Part shown: positions 15,035 to 24,657 of the stretch, piece after piece | How positions within the stretch are numbered: the stretch's first letter is position 1 | Layout: every line of letters starts with the position of its first letter | Assembly: GCF_016239305.1 (NCBI RefSeq) | Contig: NZ_JAEHOQ010000022.1 | Coordinates: forward strand, 1 to 64,000 | Length of the DNA stretch: 64,000 nucleotides | Source of the DNA: Proteus vulgaris | GTDB taxonomy: Bacteria > Pseudomonadota > Gammaproteobacteria > Enterobacterales > Enterobacteriaceae | Direction: 5' to 3' | Position numbers and translations under genes: made by a program | The notes under the pieces: model-generated | The model's database searches: none | The model's input: only the letters and a program-made list of their open reading frames with translations | What the model was told of the DNA's origin: nothing

Positions 15035-15646
15035 TCAAAGCACGCTTATGTAGTGTTTAATATAAGGAGTTGCAATGAGAGTGAGTAGAAGCGTACCACC
15101 GCTAATATTGATTACTTTTTTCATAGTAACAATATTGATCTTTTGTGATGACAATAAAATAAAACCACAGCAAGCAATCAGCCAGAGACTCATCATTAAA
15201 ATATGAATAGAAGATAAAGCAAGATAATTACCTAGTGTTGGTTTCGCACCTGCATAACTGGAAACAACCACGAGATATAACATAATTGCTTTAGGATTAA
15301 GTACATTAGCAATATAAGCGGTTTTGATAGAGGCTTTTTGATGAATAATAATGGTGCTTTTAGAGGCTTTTAATCCAGAGCGTATCAGTGAAATTCCAAG
15401 ATAAATTAAATATAAGTTACCAAGAATGGTTAACACCATAAAAGCAGAGGGGGATGAAACTACGAGTTTGGTTATTCCCAATCCAACCAAAAAACCATGA
15501 GTAACAATACCTAACGCAGTACCTATAATCGTGATTAATAATCCTTTTATGCCATAGGTTAAGGTGTTATCTAATGCAATTGTAAAACTTGCACCTGGCG
15601 AGATAATTATAGGCAGTAACGTAATAATAAAACCCAGTATATCCAT
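15035..15646 (-). CDS. LysE-family amino acid/metabolite exporter
   Basis: 203 residues and six hydrophobic segments. The N-terminal signature LLPIIISPGASFTIALDN matches LysE/RhtB translocators (GPGP-like region), and the central region contains a conserved NPKAIMLYLVV segment. Members export amino acids such as threonine, homoserine or lysine; the substrate is not readable here. It lies 23 nt downstream of the FosA-type gene on the same strand and is probably cotranscribed with it. It ends about 110 nt before the start of sbcB. Confidence 0.85.
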   Translation of the reverse strand: MDILGFIITLLPIIISPGASFTIALDNTLTYGIKGLLITIIGTALGIVTHGFLVGLGITKLVVSSPSAFMVLTILGNLYLIYLGISLIRSGLKASKSTIIIHQKASIKTAYIANVLNPKAIMLYLVVVSSYAGAKPTLGNYLALSSIHILMMSLWLIACCGFILLSSQKINIVTMKKVINISGGTLLLTLIATPYIKHYISVL

Positions 15647-15669
15647 AGTATTATCTTAGCCATTAGTCC

Positions 15670-16092
15670 TTATATTTTTTCGTTTTCGTCAAAAAATTGC
15701 ATCCCAGAATAAGGATGTTGACGACAAGTTTCTAAGCGACTTTTTAAATCACCCACATGGGCTTCAAGTTTATGATGGTCAGGATCGTAAAAATAGAATG
15801 AATCGCCTTCACTTTTATTTTCTTTCCATGCAGTAATGCCATGAGATAAAAGGTGTTGTTTAAAGGCTTCAAAATTATTTGCAGATAAACTGAAAGCATA
15901 ATGGGTGTAATCACTGTCTTCCGTAATATGGCGTTTATCGTGAGATAAACATAACCATAATGAACCCAATTGTAGATAAGCGCCGTTATCCCATAAAGCT
16001 AGAGGCTTAAAACCTAATATTTCAGTATAAAAGGCGAAGCTTTTATTCACATTATTGACGGCGAGTGTTAGGTGGTTTAAATCAGTTAGCAT
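15670..16092 (-). CDS. fosA: FosA-type fosfomycin glutathione transferase
   Basis: 140 residues, the length of FosA. The two vicinal-oxygen-chelate halves carry the metal ligands at expected places: His7 (LNHLTLAV), a His in DYTHYAFS (about residue 64) and Glu in [10 protein letters not shown] (about 110). The C-terminal stretch [18 protein letters not shown] is the typical FosA ending, including the Arg used in fosfomycin binding. FosA adds glutathione to fosfomycin with Mn2+ and K+. The gene is probably chromosomal and intrinsic, as nothing mobile adjoins it. Its activity level cannot be judged from the sequence. It is followed by a LysE exporter on the same strand. Confidence 0.88.
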   Translation of the reverse strand: MLTDLNHLTLAVNNVNKSFAFYTEILGFKPLALWDNGAYLQLGSLWLCLSHDKRHITEDSDYTHYAFSLSANNFEAFKQHLLSHGITAWKENKSEGDSFYFYDPDHHKLEAHVGDLKSRLETCRQHPYSGMQFFDENEKI

Positions 16093-16236
16093 GGCTTCGA
16101 AGATGTTATAGAAGAGATACCGTTATTTTAGCAAAGAAAATCAAAGAAAAAGGATTATATGATACCTATTTGTGCGTTTTAATGTTAATAAAGGCAATAA
16201 AAAATAAATGTAGATCTAGCGCACATAACTCAGTTT

Positions 16237-16248
16237 GTTAACGTTAAC
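16237..16248. promoter_or_regulatory. LacI-family operator O1 (GTTAACGTTAAC)
   Basis: Perfect 12-bp palindrome with the central CG typical of LacI/GalR operators, inside a larger inverted repeat GCACATAA (16221-16228)/TTATGTGC (16249-16256). An identical palindrome lies 63 bp downstream. Confidence 0.6.
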
Positions 16249-16251
16249 TTA

Positions 16252-16267
16252 TGTGCTTAATATCACA
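16252..16267. promoter_or_regulatory. CRP site upstream of LacY-family permease
   Basis: TGTGC-N6-TCACA differs at one position from the CRP consensus TGTGA-N6-TCACA. It sits between the two LacI-type operators, consistent with catabolite-controlled sugar uptake. Confidence 0.6.
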
Positions 16268-16299
16268 TTACAGTAAGAATATTGTTTGTTAGCTAGAAA

Positions 16300-16311
16300 G
16301 TTAACGTTAAC
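16300..16311. promoter_or_regulatory. LacI-family operator O2 (GTTAACGTTAAC)
   Basis: Second copy of the 12-bp palindrome, 38 nt before the permease start, 63 bp (about six helical turns) from O1. The pair would suit looping by a tetrameric repressor. Confidence 0.6.
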
Positions 16312-16348
16312 ATTTGAGGGTGGAATGACTTTATAAGGCGCTTAACCA

Positions 16349-17611
16349 ATGAACAAAGACTCAAAAAAATACTATGCGATTTTAAGTGCACTGTTATTTT
16401 TCTTCTTTTTTACCTGGTCTTCATCATTTTCATTAGTTTCTATTTGGCTAAACCAGTATGTTGGATTAAAGGCGACTGATACCGGATTAATATTCTCTGC
16501 AATTTCTCTTATTGCATTATGTGCGCAACCTTTATATGGCTTTATTCAGGATAAATTAGGGCTGAGAAAGAATTTATTATTAGTGATAGCAGTATTACTT
16601 ATTCTTTCTGGCCCATTCTTTCTTGGGTTTGCATCAATACTACGTTGGAATATTTTTATTGGCTCCATTTTAGGTGGCTTATATGTGGGTATGACATTTA
16701 ATGCGGGTATTGGCGTATTAGAGTCATATACAGAGCGTGTTAGTCGTATTCGTGGTTTTGAATACGGTAGGGCGAGAATGTGGGGCTCGCTTGGGTGGGC
16801 ATCAGCAACATTTATTGCTGGGCACAATATTAATATCGATCCTAATTATAATTTTGTGATGGCATCTATTTCTGGTGTTGTGTTCTTAATTCTTTTAGCT
16901 CTATTAAAAACAGGAAAATCAGACGCATTTAATCAATTAGAGCATGGGAAAACATCGGGCATTACTGTAAAGGATGCACTTAATTTACTTTCATTACCTC
17001 GTTTTTGGGCTCTTATCTTATTTGTGATTGGAACCTGTGTATATGGTGTTTATGACCAACAGTTTCCAGTCTTTTTCTCATCGCAATTTGCTACTTTACA
17101 GCAAGGTAATGAGATGTACGGATATCTAAATTCATTACAGGTGTTCTTAGAAGCTGGTGGTATGTTTATCGCTCCGTTCTTAGTCAATAGAATCGGTGCT
17201 AAAAACGGTTTATTACTGGCAAGCAGTGTTATGGCTACACGTATTATTGGATCAGGATTAGTCGAAGGGCCTATTTTGATCTCTTGCATGAAATTGTTAC
17301 ATGCAGTTGAGTTACCGATTTTATTGATTTCAATTTTTAAATATAACAGTCAGCATTTTGATAAACGTTTATCATCAACACTCTATTTAGTGGGTTTCCA
17401 ATGTGTGAGTTCTATTGTTGCAACATTACTCTCACCATTAGCAGGTTATGGATATGATCATTATGGATTTGCACCAACTTATATGGTGATGGGTTGTATT
17501 GTAATAGGCACAACACTTCTTTCAGCTGTATTTTTACGCTCAGATTCGAAAGCGTTATTGCCATTTGATAACTTGCAACATGGGGATCAAAATAAAGCTC
17601 AGCCTGTTTAA
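16349..17611 (+). CDS. LacY/MelY/CscB-family oligosaccharide:H+ symporter
   Basis: 420 residues with twelve hydrophobic segments. The LacY family is recognisable throughout: IWLNQYVGL at the N-terminus, PLYGFIQDKLGLRK after helix 2, GVLESYTER (Glu126 equivalent), FEYGRARMWGS (Arg144), NSLQVFLEAGG (Glu269), an Arg in ATRIIGSG (Arg302) and KLLHAVELP (His322 and Glu325). All residues needed for sugar and proton coupling in LacY are kept, so it should be an active galactoside- or sucrose-type symporter; the substrate is not readable. Two LacI-type operators and a CRP site lie upstream. No glycosidase or repressor gene is adjacent. Confidence 0.9.
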   Translation: MNKDSKKYYAILSALLFFFFFTWSSSFSLVSIWLNQYVGLKATDTGLIFSAISLIALCAQPLYGFIQDKLGLRKNLLLVIAVLLILSGPFFLGFASILRWNIFIGSILGGLYVGMTFNAGIGVLESYTERVSRIRGFEYGRARMWGSLGWASATFIAGHNINIDPNYNFVMASISGVVFLILLALLKTGKSDAFNQLEHGKTSGITVKDALNLLSLPRFWALILFVIGTCVYGVYDQQFPVFFSSQFATLQQGNEMYGYLNSLQVFLEAGGMFIAPFLVNRIGAKNGLLLASSVMATRIIGSGLVEGPILISCMKLLHAVELPILLISIFKYNSQHFDKRLSSTLYLVGFQCVSSIVATLLSPLAGYGYDHYGFAPTYMVMGCIVIGTTLLSAVFLRSDSKALLPFDNLQHGDQNKAQPV

Positions 17612-17646
17612 TCGTGCTCTAATTTATCCTTTGTCGTGTCGATTTT

Positions 17647-17676
17647 GGCTACCCATGAAAATGTGTAGCTATTTTT
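17647..17676 (+). terminator. Possible terminator after permease gene
   Basis: GGCTAC ... GTAGCT stem (one G-U pair) followed by ATTTTTT. Short stem, so confidence is modest. The rest of 17677-17866 is AT-rich leader of tmaR. Confidence 0.45.
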
Positions 17677-17866
17677 TAATAATAAGTAAGCCAATATTTA
17701 CTCATTAGAAAATGTTGGCTATATTTATTAATACAAATAATCCTAATTATTTGTTAATTAAGTGAAATCAATTAAATTTGTAAACTTTGCTTGTTTATTG
17801 ACACGATTAAGCGATAATCTTAAACAGAACTATTTATCTTAAATATCAATTGTAAAGGTGTAGGAA

Positions 17867-18205
17867 ATGGATAACGCAAACAAGCCGTCTTTCCAAAACG
17901 TACTGGAGTTTGTGCGTATGTATCGTCGTAAAAACAAAATCCGTCGTGAGATCACTGACAATGAGAAAAAGATCCGTGATAACCAAAAGCGTGTTCTTTT
18001 ATTAGACAACTTAAGTGAATATATTAAACCTGGTATGTCTATCGAGGATGTTCTGGGTATTATTGCGAATATGCGTAGCGACTATGACGATCGTGTTGAT
18101 GATTACATTATTAAAAATGCAGATCTGTCTAAAGAACGACGTGAGCTTTCTAAACAGTTAAAAGCGATGGGTGAAATTAAAAATCTTCCCGAGCTAAAAG
18201 ACTAA
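17867..18205 (+). CDS. tmaR: PTS system regulator TmaR (YeeX, DUF496)
   Basis: 112 residues, nearly all charged helix and coiled coil. The family core is easily recognised: [55 protein letters not shown]. In E. coli TmaR forms a polar focus that holds PTS enzyme I at the pole and limits sugar uptake. It is a single gene with its own terminator at 18229-18262. The start ATG has AAAGGTGTAGGAA upstream. It lies next to a sugar permease, but synteny rather than function may explain that. Confidence 0.92.
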   Translation: MDNANKPSFQNVLEFVRMYRRKNKIRREITDNEKKIRDNQKRVLLLDNLSEYIKPGMSIEDVLGIIANMRSDYDDRVDDYIIKNADLSKERRELSKQLKAMGEIKNLPELKD

Positions 18206-18228
18206 TTATTTTACTAAGCAAGATTCAG

Positions 18229-18262
18229 GCCTCTGGACAGAAAATTCAGGGGCTTTTTTTTA
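18229..18262 (+). terminator. Intrinsic terminator after tmaR
   Basis: GCCTCTG/CAGGGGC stem with an 11-nt loop followed by eight T. Confidence 0.85.
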
Positions 18263-18307
18263 TCTTATTTTTAGCACAATAAATATTGTTGTTTTGATTA
18301 ATTGACG

Positions 18308-18338
18308 AAAAAAAGAACCCACTTTTTTAGTGGGTTCT
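18308..18338 (-). terminator. Intrinsic terminator of rne
   Basis: On the minus strand GAACCCACT/AGTGGGTTC followed by a T-run (A-run at 18308-18314 on the plus strand), about 45 nt beyond the rne stop. Confidence 0.85.
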
Positions 18339-18382
18339 CAATTTAAAGGAATTATCAAGATATTCTTAATAACGACTTATTA

Positions 18383-21300
18383 TCAGTTTTGACTTTCAGC
18401 TTTAGTCATTACCGATGACGCTTGATTGGTAGAACAATGTCCACCTGCACCAGTACGACCTTTCTTATCAAAAGCAGGGCGAGTTTCCCATGCTTTGATT
18501 TCAATCGCGATAGTGGCTTCATCAGATGCTGGCGCTTTTGTCATTGGTGCGCTTGCATGAAGTTGGCGTACTACCGGCTCTTGACGAATAATAACGGTTG
18601 TAGGTTTGCTTTCTTTTACTGGTACTGACTCTGCTTCTACTACAGGTGTTGCACTTTCTTTAGGCTGACTTTCAATAATCGCTTCAACGATAGGCTCAGC
18701 AACAGTTTCAACGATAGGCTCAGCAACAGTTTCAACAATAGTTTCAGCATCACTTTCTGTGTGTTGTTCAACTGTTTCTTCGGTTGTAATTGAAGTGGCT
18801 ACAGGTTGAGACTCAGTGGTAGATGTTTCACTCATTTCGCGTTCTACAGGTGCAGTAACCTCTTGTGTAACTTTTTCAGTCTCTGCACTTGTTTCGACTT
18901 GCTGTGAAGCTTCATGCATATAAGCCTCAGTTGTGTTTAATACCGCAGAAATATTTTCTTTACGAGTGATATGTTCCTCGGTATTCACATCATTGATAAC
19001 GTTGCTGATAGCACTTTCTTCAACTTGGTTCTCGATGTTATTCGCTTCTGTAGGTGCTGATTGTGGTTCTACGGCAATAATTTCAGCAACAGCTTCAGTG
19101 GTTGATTCAGAGCTAACAGTCACAGTGTAGGTTGATTCTGTTGTATCCGCTTGTTCCACTTTTTCAACAATGGCTTCTGAAACCGCCGGTGCGATAGCAA
19201 CCATTTGAGGGTCTGCATGAGTAATGATGTTCTTTTCAACATTATTCTCCATAAATGAAGCATCACTGACTGGTGTTACAGGGTAACGAATAAATACTTT
19301 ACCAGAAGCAAGCTCAGGCGATGCAACCGCCATTGTAAGTGGCATTGGTGACACTGTTAATGTACGTTCATCACGATAACGACGGCGACGTTGACCACTC
19401 ACACGCAAATGACGAGGTGAACGACGAGAACGACGAGGCATGACATTCTCTTGCCCGTTGTTGTCTTCATTTTTATTGTCATCTTGTGCTTTTGGCGCGA
19501 CATCAGGTAAGGCTTTTACCGGTTGTGCTTCATTCGTCTCAACTTTTACAACTGCATCGGCTTTAGGTGCTGTTTTTTCAGCTGGAGCAACTTTAGCTGT
19601 AGCGATAGCAACAGGGGGTTCTGAAATTGCCTTTTCTGTTGTCGCAACAGTTGCAACTGGAGCAATGGCTAATGTTGTATCGCTATCTGTTACACGTATA
19701 GATTGTGTCAATTGGCGACGATTACGACGTTGCATAGCTGGGCGACGAGGTTCTTCTTTCTTCTCGTTTGCACTGTCTTTTTCAGTTGTATCATTTTCGC
19801 TAAGTGCAACTTGTGCTTTTGCAGCTTCTTGTTGCTGCTGACGTTTTTCTTCTTGGCGACGACGTTGTTCTGCGCGTTGTTCACGACGTTGTTGGCGACG
19901 CGCTTCACGTTCTGCAATCTCTTGTTCACTACTGACTTCAGTTGTTGGAGCTGTTTGTGGTTTTTGATTGCGATTCTTGCGATTGTCTTCGCTATTTGTG
20001 TTATCACGATTACGATCGTTATCACGGTCACGGCGATTATTGCTGTTACGTCGATTGTTGTTATTACGACGCTCACGACGATTATCCGTATTCTCTTTCT
20101 TGGTTTCCTGTGGTTTTTCTTGTGTTACCGCAGGCTCTGGCTCGCTACCAAATAAGTTAGAGAAGAATTTCGCAATTGAGGCGAAGAAACCGCCACCTTG
20201 CTCTTGCTCTGATTTAACTGGCTTCGCTTGTGGTTGAGGTGTTTTTTTGCTTTTTGTTGTTGTTTCAGGTGTGTCTTCTTCTTGCAATCCAAAGGCTGAA
20301 ATAGCAGGTTGTTCAGGCACTTTGCGCTCAGTGACAACATCGTCTTCAGCTTCATTTAACTGACTTTCATGGAATTGCGCTAAGTTGTAGCTTAGAGACG
20401 TAATTTCTTCGCCCTTACGCACACGAATAACAGAGAAATGAGGAGTTTGCATTTGGTCATTAGGAACAATAACCACTTTAACGTTAGATTGACGCAGTTC
20501 AATATCTGTTACAGCTTTACGTTTTTCGTTAAGTAAATAAGAGGCAATTTGAACAGGGACAATCGCATGTACTTCGTGGGTATTTTCTTTCAGCGCTTCT
20601 TCTTCAATTAGGCGTAACACAGAAAGTGATAGTGATTCGTTATCACGAATAGTACCAGTACCTAAGCAACGAGGACAAACGTGATGGCTTGATTCACCTA
20701 ATGAAGGACTTAAGCGTTGACGAGACATCTCTAATAAGCCAAAGCGAGAGATGCGTCCAATTTGAATACGCGCACGATCTTGGCGAACAGCCTCACGCAT
20801 TCTATTCTCAACTTCACGTTGATGACGAACTGGTGTCATGTCGATAAAGTCGATAACAATTAAACCACCGAGGTCGCGTAAACGTAATTGACGCGCAATT
20901 TCGTCAGCGGCTTCTAAGTTAGTATTGAATGCAGTTTCTTCAATATCACCACCACGTGTTGAACGTGAAGAGTTAATATCAATCGCTGTTAATGCTTCAG
21001 TGGTATCAATAACTAATGCGCCACCAGAAGGTAAGCGAACTTCACGCTGAAAGGCAGATTCAATTTGTGATTCAATTTGATAATGGCTAAATAATGGAAC
21101 AGCGCCAGTATAATGACGAATTTTGCTGGCAAAATCACCACGACCAATTGCTTCTATATGGCTACGAGCCATTTCAACAACTTTTGCGTTATCAATTAAG
21201 ATTTCACCAATATCAGGACGTAGATAGTCGCGGAATGCGCGAACGATTACGTTACTTTCCTGATGAATTAAGAAAGGAGCAGGGCGATTCTCGGCTGCTT

Positions 21301-21886
21301 TTTTTATGGCATCCCAATGTCTTAAGCGATAGCTTAAATCTTGTTGTAGTGCTTCAGCCGATTTACCGACACCCGCAGTACGTACAATTAGACCCATGCC
21401 ATCTGGAATTTCAAGACTTGATAAGGCTTCTTTGAGTTCTGTACGATCTTCACCTTCGATACGGCGAGAAATACCCCCTGCACGAGGATTATTTGGCATT
21501 AATACCAAGTAGCTACCAGCAAGGCTGATAAAAGTGGTTAATGCAGCACCTTTATTACCACGCTCTTCTTTATCAACTTGAACAATAACTTCCTGGCCTT
21601 CTTTCAAGACATCTTTGATGTTAGGACGACCATGGGAGTGATAATTGCTAGGGAAGTATTCGCGGGCTATTTCTTTAATAGGAAGGAAACCGTGGCGTTC
21701 CGCACCATAATCAACAAAAGCAGCTTCTAGGCTGGGTTCAATTCGAGTGATTTTACCTTTATAGATATTCGCTTTTTTCTGTTCATGACCGGGGCTTTCG
21801 ATATCCAGATCGTACAAGCGTTGCCCATCGACAAGGGCAACACGCAACTCTTCCTGCTGAGTCGCGTTAATTAACATTCTTTTCAT
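18383..21886 (-). CDS. rne: Ribonuclease E
   Basis: 1167 residues; E. coli RNase E has 1061. Essential endonuclease for mRNA decay, rRNA/tRNA processing and scaffold of the degradosome at the inner membrane. The N-terminal half has the S1 domain (residues about 38-120), the RNase H-like and DNase I-like parts with catalytic Asp residues in [15 protein letters not shown] and LIVIDFIDM, and the Zn-link CPRCLGTG (about 404-411). From about residue 530 the scaffold is disordered: Arg/Asn-rich RNA-binding tracts ([13 protein letters not shown]), Ala/Glu/Val-rich linkers with a 24-bp tandem duplication, and a conserved C-terminal PNPase-binding segment (SAPMTKAPA ... [13 protein letters not shown]). 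Expression is expected to be autoregulated through the 5' leader. Confidence 0.97.
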   Translation of the reverse strand: MKRMLINATQQEELRVALVDGQRLYDLDIESPGHEQKKANIYKGKITRIEPSLEAAFVDYGAERHGFLPIKEIAREYFPSNYHSHGRPNIKDVLKEGQEVIVQVDKEERGNKGAALTTFISLAGSYLVLMPNNPRAGGISRRIEGEDRTELKEALSSLEIPDGMGLIVRTAGVGKSAEALQQDLSYRLRHWDAIKKAAENRPAPFLIHQESNVIVRAFRDYLRPDIGEILIDNAKVVEMARSHIEAIGRGDFASKIRHYTGAVPLFSHYQIESQIESAFQREVRLPSGGALVIDTTEALTAIDINSSRSTRGGDIEETAFNTNLEAADEIARQLRLRDLGGLIVIDFIDMTPVRHQREVENRMREAVRQDRARIQIGRISRFGLLEMSRQRLSPSLGESSHHVCPRCLGTGTIRDNESLSLSVLRLIEEEALKENTHEVHAIVPVQIASYLLNEKRKAVTDIELRQSNVKVVIVPNDQMQTPHFSVIRVRKGEEITSLSYNLAQFHESQLNEAEDDVVTERKVPEQPAISAFGLQEEDTPETTTKSKKTPQPQAKPVKSEQEQGGGFFASIAKFFSNLFGSEPEPAVTQEKPQETKKENTDNRRERRNNNNRRNSNNRRDRDNDRNRDNTNSEDNRKNRNQKPQTAPTTEVSSEQEIAEREARRQQRREQRAEQRRRQEEKRQQQQEAAKAQVALSENDTTEKDSANEKKEEPRRPAMQRRNRRQLTQSIRVTDSDTTLAIAPVATVATTEKAISEPPVAIATAKVAPAEKTAPKADAVVKVETNEAQPVKALPDVAPKAQDDNKNEDNNGQENVMPRRSRRSPRHLRVSGQRRRRYRDERTLTVSPMPLTMAVASPELASGKVFIRYPVTPVSDASFMENNVEKNIITHADPQMVAIAPAVSEAIVEKVEQADTTESTYTVTVSSESTTEAVAEIIAVEPQSAPTEANNIENQVEESAISNVINDVNTEEHITRKENISAVLNTTEAYMHEASQQVETSAETEKVTQEVTAPVEREMSETSTTESQPVATSITTEETVEQHTESDAETIVETVAEPIVETVAEPIVEAIIESQPKESATPVVEAESVPVKESKPTTVIIRQEPVVRQLHASAPMTKAPASDEATIAIEIKAWETRPAFDKKGRTGAGGHCSTNQASSVMTKAESQN
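18688..18735 (-). repeat. Two tandem 24-bp repeats within rne
   Basis: Unit ACGATAGGCTCAGCAACAGT plus TTCA repeated exactly twice, with a degenerate third start. It encodes an in-frame 8-residue repeat (VETVAEPI) in the disordered scaffold, so copy number could vary without loss of function. Confidence 0.8.
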
Positions 21887-22270
21887 ATTGTGACTTACTC
21901 GTTATTTTCACGTTTTATAATGTGCCACTAACATACGTAATTACACTATTGATAACCGATGACCTCGTGTCTTTTACAAATGCGTCAACCTCACGGCTGT
22001 CGGTTGTATAGAGGTGCAATATCTCGGTGAGTCTGATTTTTAGTTCAAAAACTCAGCACTCTTTAATTGAACACAATGTTTCAACTCAATAAGCGATGTA
22101 TTTGTGGCATACTAAATTGTTTGATTTTCGACTATGTCTTACGCCATTGCTGCATTTTGAAAATCAAACAAACAAAATTTTCATAAATATACCTGATAAA
22201 CATAATCAGGAGAGACTGCATTATTCCATTGGTGTTAGGGTTATAGCAAGATGACTTTTCCGCTTTGGTG
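21887..22270 (-). promoter_or_regulatory. Probable long 5' leader of rne
   Basis: The 531-bp gap between rne and rluC holds no gene. The rne-proximal part contains inverted repeats such as AACC...GGTT around CGACAGCCGTGA (minus strand, about 21985-22012). In E. coli the rne leader is long (about 360 nt) and its hairpins are bound by RNase E for autoregulation. That this leader has the same job is inference from position and structure. The rluC-proximal part 22271-22417 probably carries the rluC promoter. Confidence 0.45.
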
Positions 22271-22417
22271 ACTTTTTCTGTATAAATATGAGAGATTAGC
22301 TAATGTTTCGTCTTTTTCCCATTATTCAGGTTAAAATAGACGACAAAATTGATGTTATTTTGTGCACCACAAAGTTGTTTGTTATTTTTATTTTAAGAGA
22401 GCCAAAGAATCGCCACT

Positions 22418-23371
22418 ATGAAATCATTTAATCAAGTTCAGTTCGTCACCATTGATGGCGATGAAGCAGGCCAGCGTATCGATAATTTTTTACTGGCACG
22501 CTTAAAAGGTGTACCAAAAAGTATGATTTACCGAATTATCCGTAAAGGGGAAGTTCGAGTCAATAAAGGGCGAATTAAACCTGAATATAAATTAAATGCA
22601 GGTGACAGTATTCGTATTCCTCCTGTGAGAGTAGCAGAAAAAGAAGAAATTGCCGTATCGCCAAAATTAGACAAAGTTTCTGCATTAGCTAATTGTATTT
22701 TATATGAAGATGAATATTTAATGCTGATTAATAAACCATCAGGTACAGCAGTGCACGGTGGTAGTGGTTTAAGCTTTGGTGTTATTGAAGGTTTGCGTGC
22801 ATTACGCCCAGAAGCTCGCTTTTTAGAGCTTGTTCATCGCCTTGATAGAGATACTTCTGGCGTGTTATTAATTGCAAAAAAACGTTCAGCACTACGTGCG
22901 TTACATGAACAATTACGTTTAAAACAGATGCAAAAGGATTATTTGGCATTAGTTCGTGGTCAGTGGCAATCACATACCAAAGTGGTGCAAGCGCCGTTAT
23001 TGAAAAATATTCTTCAAAGTGGTGAGCGTGTAGTAAAAGTAAATAATGAGGGTAAGCCTTCAGAAACACGTTTTAAAGTGGAAGAGCGTTTTGAGTTCGC
23101 TACTCTGGTGAAAGCAAGCCCTGTGACCGGAAGAACACACCAAATCCGTGTACATACATTACATGCAGGTCATCCTATTGCTTTTGATGATCGTTATGGT
23201 GATCGTGATTTTGATGCACAACTGGTTGGAACAAAGCTTAATCGTTTATTTTTACATGCAAGTTCTTTGACATTTACTCATCCTGCAACGGGTGAACAGT
23301 TGCGAATTGAAGCACCAATGGATAATTCATTACGCCATTGCTTGCAAGTATTACGTAGTCAAAAATCTTAG
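22418..23371 (+). CDS. rluC: 23S rRNA pseudouridine synthase RluC
   Basis: 317 residues. It isomerises uridines 955, 2504 and 2580 of 23S rRNA (E. coli numbering). The N-terminal S4 RNA-binding domain (QRIDNFLLARLKGVPKSMIY, residues about 14-75) is followed by the RluA-type catalytic domain with HRLDRDTSGVLL (catalytic Asp about residue 144) and GRTHQIRVH near 230. It is divergent from rne as in E. coli and has its own terminator. Confidence 0.95.
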   Translation: MKSFNQVQFVTIDGDEAGQRIDNFLLARLKGVPKSMIYRIIRKGEVRVNKGRIKPEYKLNAGDSIRIPPVRVAEKEEIAVSPKLDKVSALANCILYEDEYLMLINKPSGTAVHGGSGLSFGVIEGLRALRPEARFLELVHRLDRDTSGVLLIAKKRSALRALHEQLRLKQMQKDYLALVRGQWQSHTKVVQAPLLKNILQSGERVVKVNNEGKPSETRFKVEERFEFATLVKASPVTGRTHQIRVHTLHAGHPIAFDDRYGDRDFDAQLVGTKLNRLFLHASSLTFTHPATGEQLRIEAPMDNSLRHCLQVLRSQKS

Positions 23372-23410
23372 GTCTGAAAATCTTATTTTGACAGAAAATC
23401 TGAACACACA

Positions 23411-23440
23411 ATGCGCCCAGTTAGCTGGGCGTATTATTTT
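23411..23440 (+). terminator. Terminator after rluC
   Basis: CGCCCAG-TTAG-CTGGGCG 7-bp GC-rich stem followed by TATTATTTT. Confidence 0.75.
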
Positions 23441-23475
23441 CTAAGCATTACGTAAAACGGTTAATTAAAACACGA

Positions 23476-23871
23476 TTAACCTTCTACTTTTGTCATACAT
23501 TGTTCAACGATGTTATCAATATCCCACTCTTTAGGCAGTGATTTTGAACCATTTTTGCGCATTTCCATATCCACACGAATAAATTCGGTAATACCGTAAT
23601 TTTTAATGATGCTGTCGTAGGTGCATCCGCACACTTCTGTAATTTGAGGAATGAGTGCATCATCAGTAATACCCGAACCTAATATGCAACTGCTGACAAA
23701 ATTCTTTTTGAATGAGGATGTGTTGTCATCTTTTTTATTTGAAATTACACTGTCTTGGGCAATATTGGTTGCATGAGTCGTTTGAGCTGTTTCGGTATCT
23801 TTTTCATCAGAACAAGCTGCTAATGTTGTTGCCATTACTAACGCTATCAAGACGGATGTTAGTTTATTCAT
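23476..23871 (-). CDS. Small Cys-containing lipoprotein of unknown function
   Basis: 131 residues. The signal peptide is of lipoprotein type with lipobox TLAAC, so the mature protein would be acylated at Cys20. A Thr/Asp/Ser-rich linker (residues 21-55) leads to a small domain with Cys residues in VSSCILG, EVCGCTYDS and EQCMTKV, which could form disulfides in the periplasm. The residue after the lipobox Cys is Ser, so outer-membrane sorting is expected. I do not recognise the family. It lies 45 nt downstream of yceF on the same strand. Confidence 0.75.
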   Translation of the reverse strand: MNKLTSVLIALVMATTLAACSDEKDTETAQTTHATNIAQDSVISNKKDDNTSSFKKNFVSSCILGSGITDDALIPQITEVCGCTYDSIIKNYGITEFIRVDMEMRKNGSKSLPKEWDIDNIVEQCMTKVEG

Positions 23872-23916
23872 AATACGTTTTATCGCTACATAAGATTAAA
23901 AATAAGATGATCGGAT

Positions 23917-24516
23917 TTATTTTTGATCATCAGAGAGAAATAATGGGTTTATTCTTTGCGAGAGTAACATTTTATTCAATCGGATAAGTGGTAAACCAAT
24001 TAAAGAATTTGGATCGTCACCTTCAAGTTTATCAAAAAGAGCAATACCTAACCCTTCAGACTTAAAACTTCCCGCACAATTGAACGGCATTTCTTTATTT
24101 AAATAATGTGTAATTTCATCATCAGTTAAATGGCGAAAGTATACTTGAAATAATTCACAATGCGTTTGATGTTCTAAAGTTAAACTATTGTATACTGTTA
24201 ATCCGGTATAAAACGACACACATTGTCCTGAAGCTTGCTTTAATTGTGCGAAAGCATTATTAAAATTATGGGGTTTACCTGTGATTTTTTTATTTAATAC
24301 ACAAACTTGATCAGAGCCAATAATAAGGTGATGTGGAAATTTTGCTTGTAAAGCGCTGGCTTTTTCATAGGATAAGCGGGTGACAAGATCTTGAGCACAT
24401 TCAGTCGGCTTTGGGGTTTCGTCAATATCGGGAGATGCCTGTATAAAGGGCATTCCAAGCTTTTTCAGTAACTGAGCTCGAAAGGGTGAAGTAGACGCAA
24501 GAACGAGTGGCAACAT
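23917..24516 (-). CDS. yceF: Maf-family nucleoside triphosphate pyrophosphatase YceF
   Basis: 199 residues. Hydrolyses modified nucleotides (m7GTP in the E. coli homologue) to the monophosphate, a house-cleaning role. The family start LVLASTSPFRAQLLKKLG is clear, with catalytic Asp in IGSDQVCVL (about residue 69) and conserved FYTGLTV. It is divergent from the yceD-rpmF-plsX-fab cluster, as in E. coli. Confidence 0.94.
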   Translation of the reverse strand: MLPLVLASTSPFRAQLLKKLGMPFIQASPDIDETPKPTECAQDLVTRLSYEKASALQAKFPHHLIIGSDQVCVLNKKITGKPHNFNNAFAQLKQASGQCVSFYTGLTVYNSLTLEHQTHCELFQVYFRHLTDDEITHYLNKEMPFNCAGSFKSEGLGIALFDKLEGDDPNSLIGLPLIRLNKMLLSQRINPLFLSDDQK

Positions 24517-24657
24517 ATTTTTTTTAAAATCCGTAGCAAAATGATGCCTGACATTCTAAACTATGCGCCGCTGATAAAGCGAATTTTGGTGGAAAGGTGT
24601 AGATAACCCGCCTTTTTCTTTGACTATATTCCATTACAAAGATAATATGCGCGCCTT

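Noticed and set aside
19440..20237. Long plus-strand open frames antisense to rne (133, 150, 72 and 89 residues)
   Set aside because: They mirror the repetitive Arg/Glu/Gln-rich scaffold of RNase E, are rich in Leu/Cys/Phe/Ser low-complexity, and have no ribosome binding sites. They are shadows of rne.
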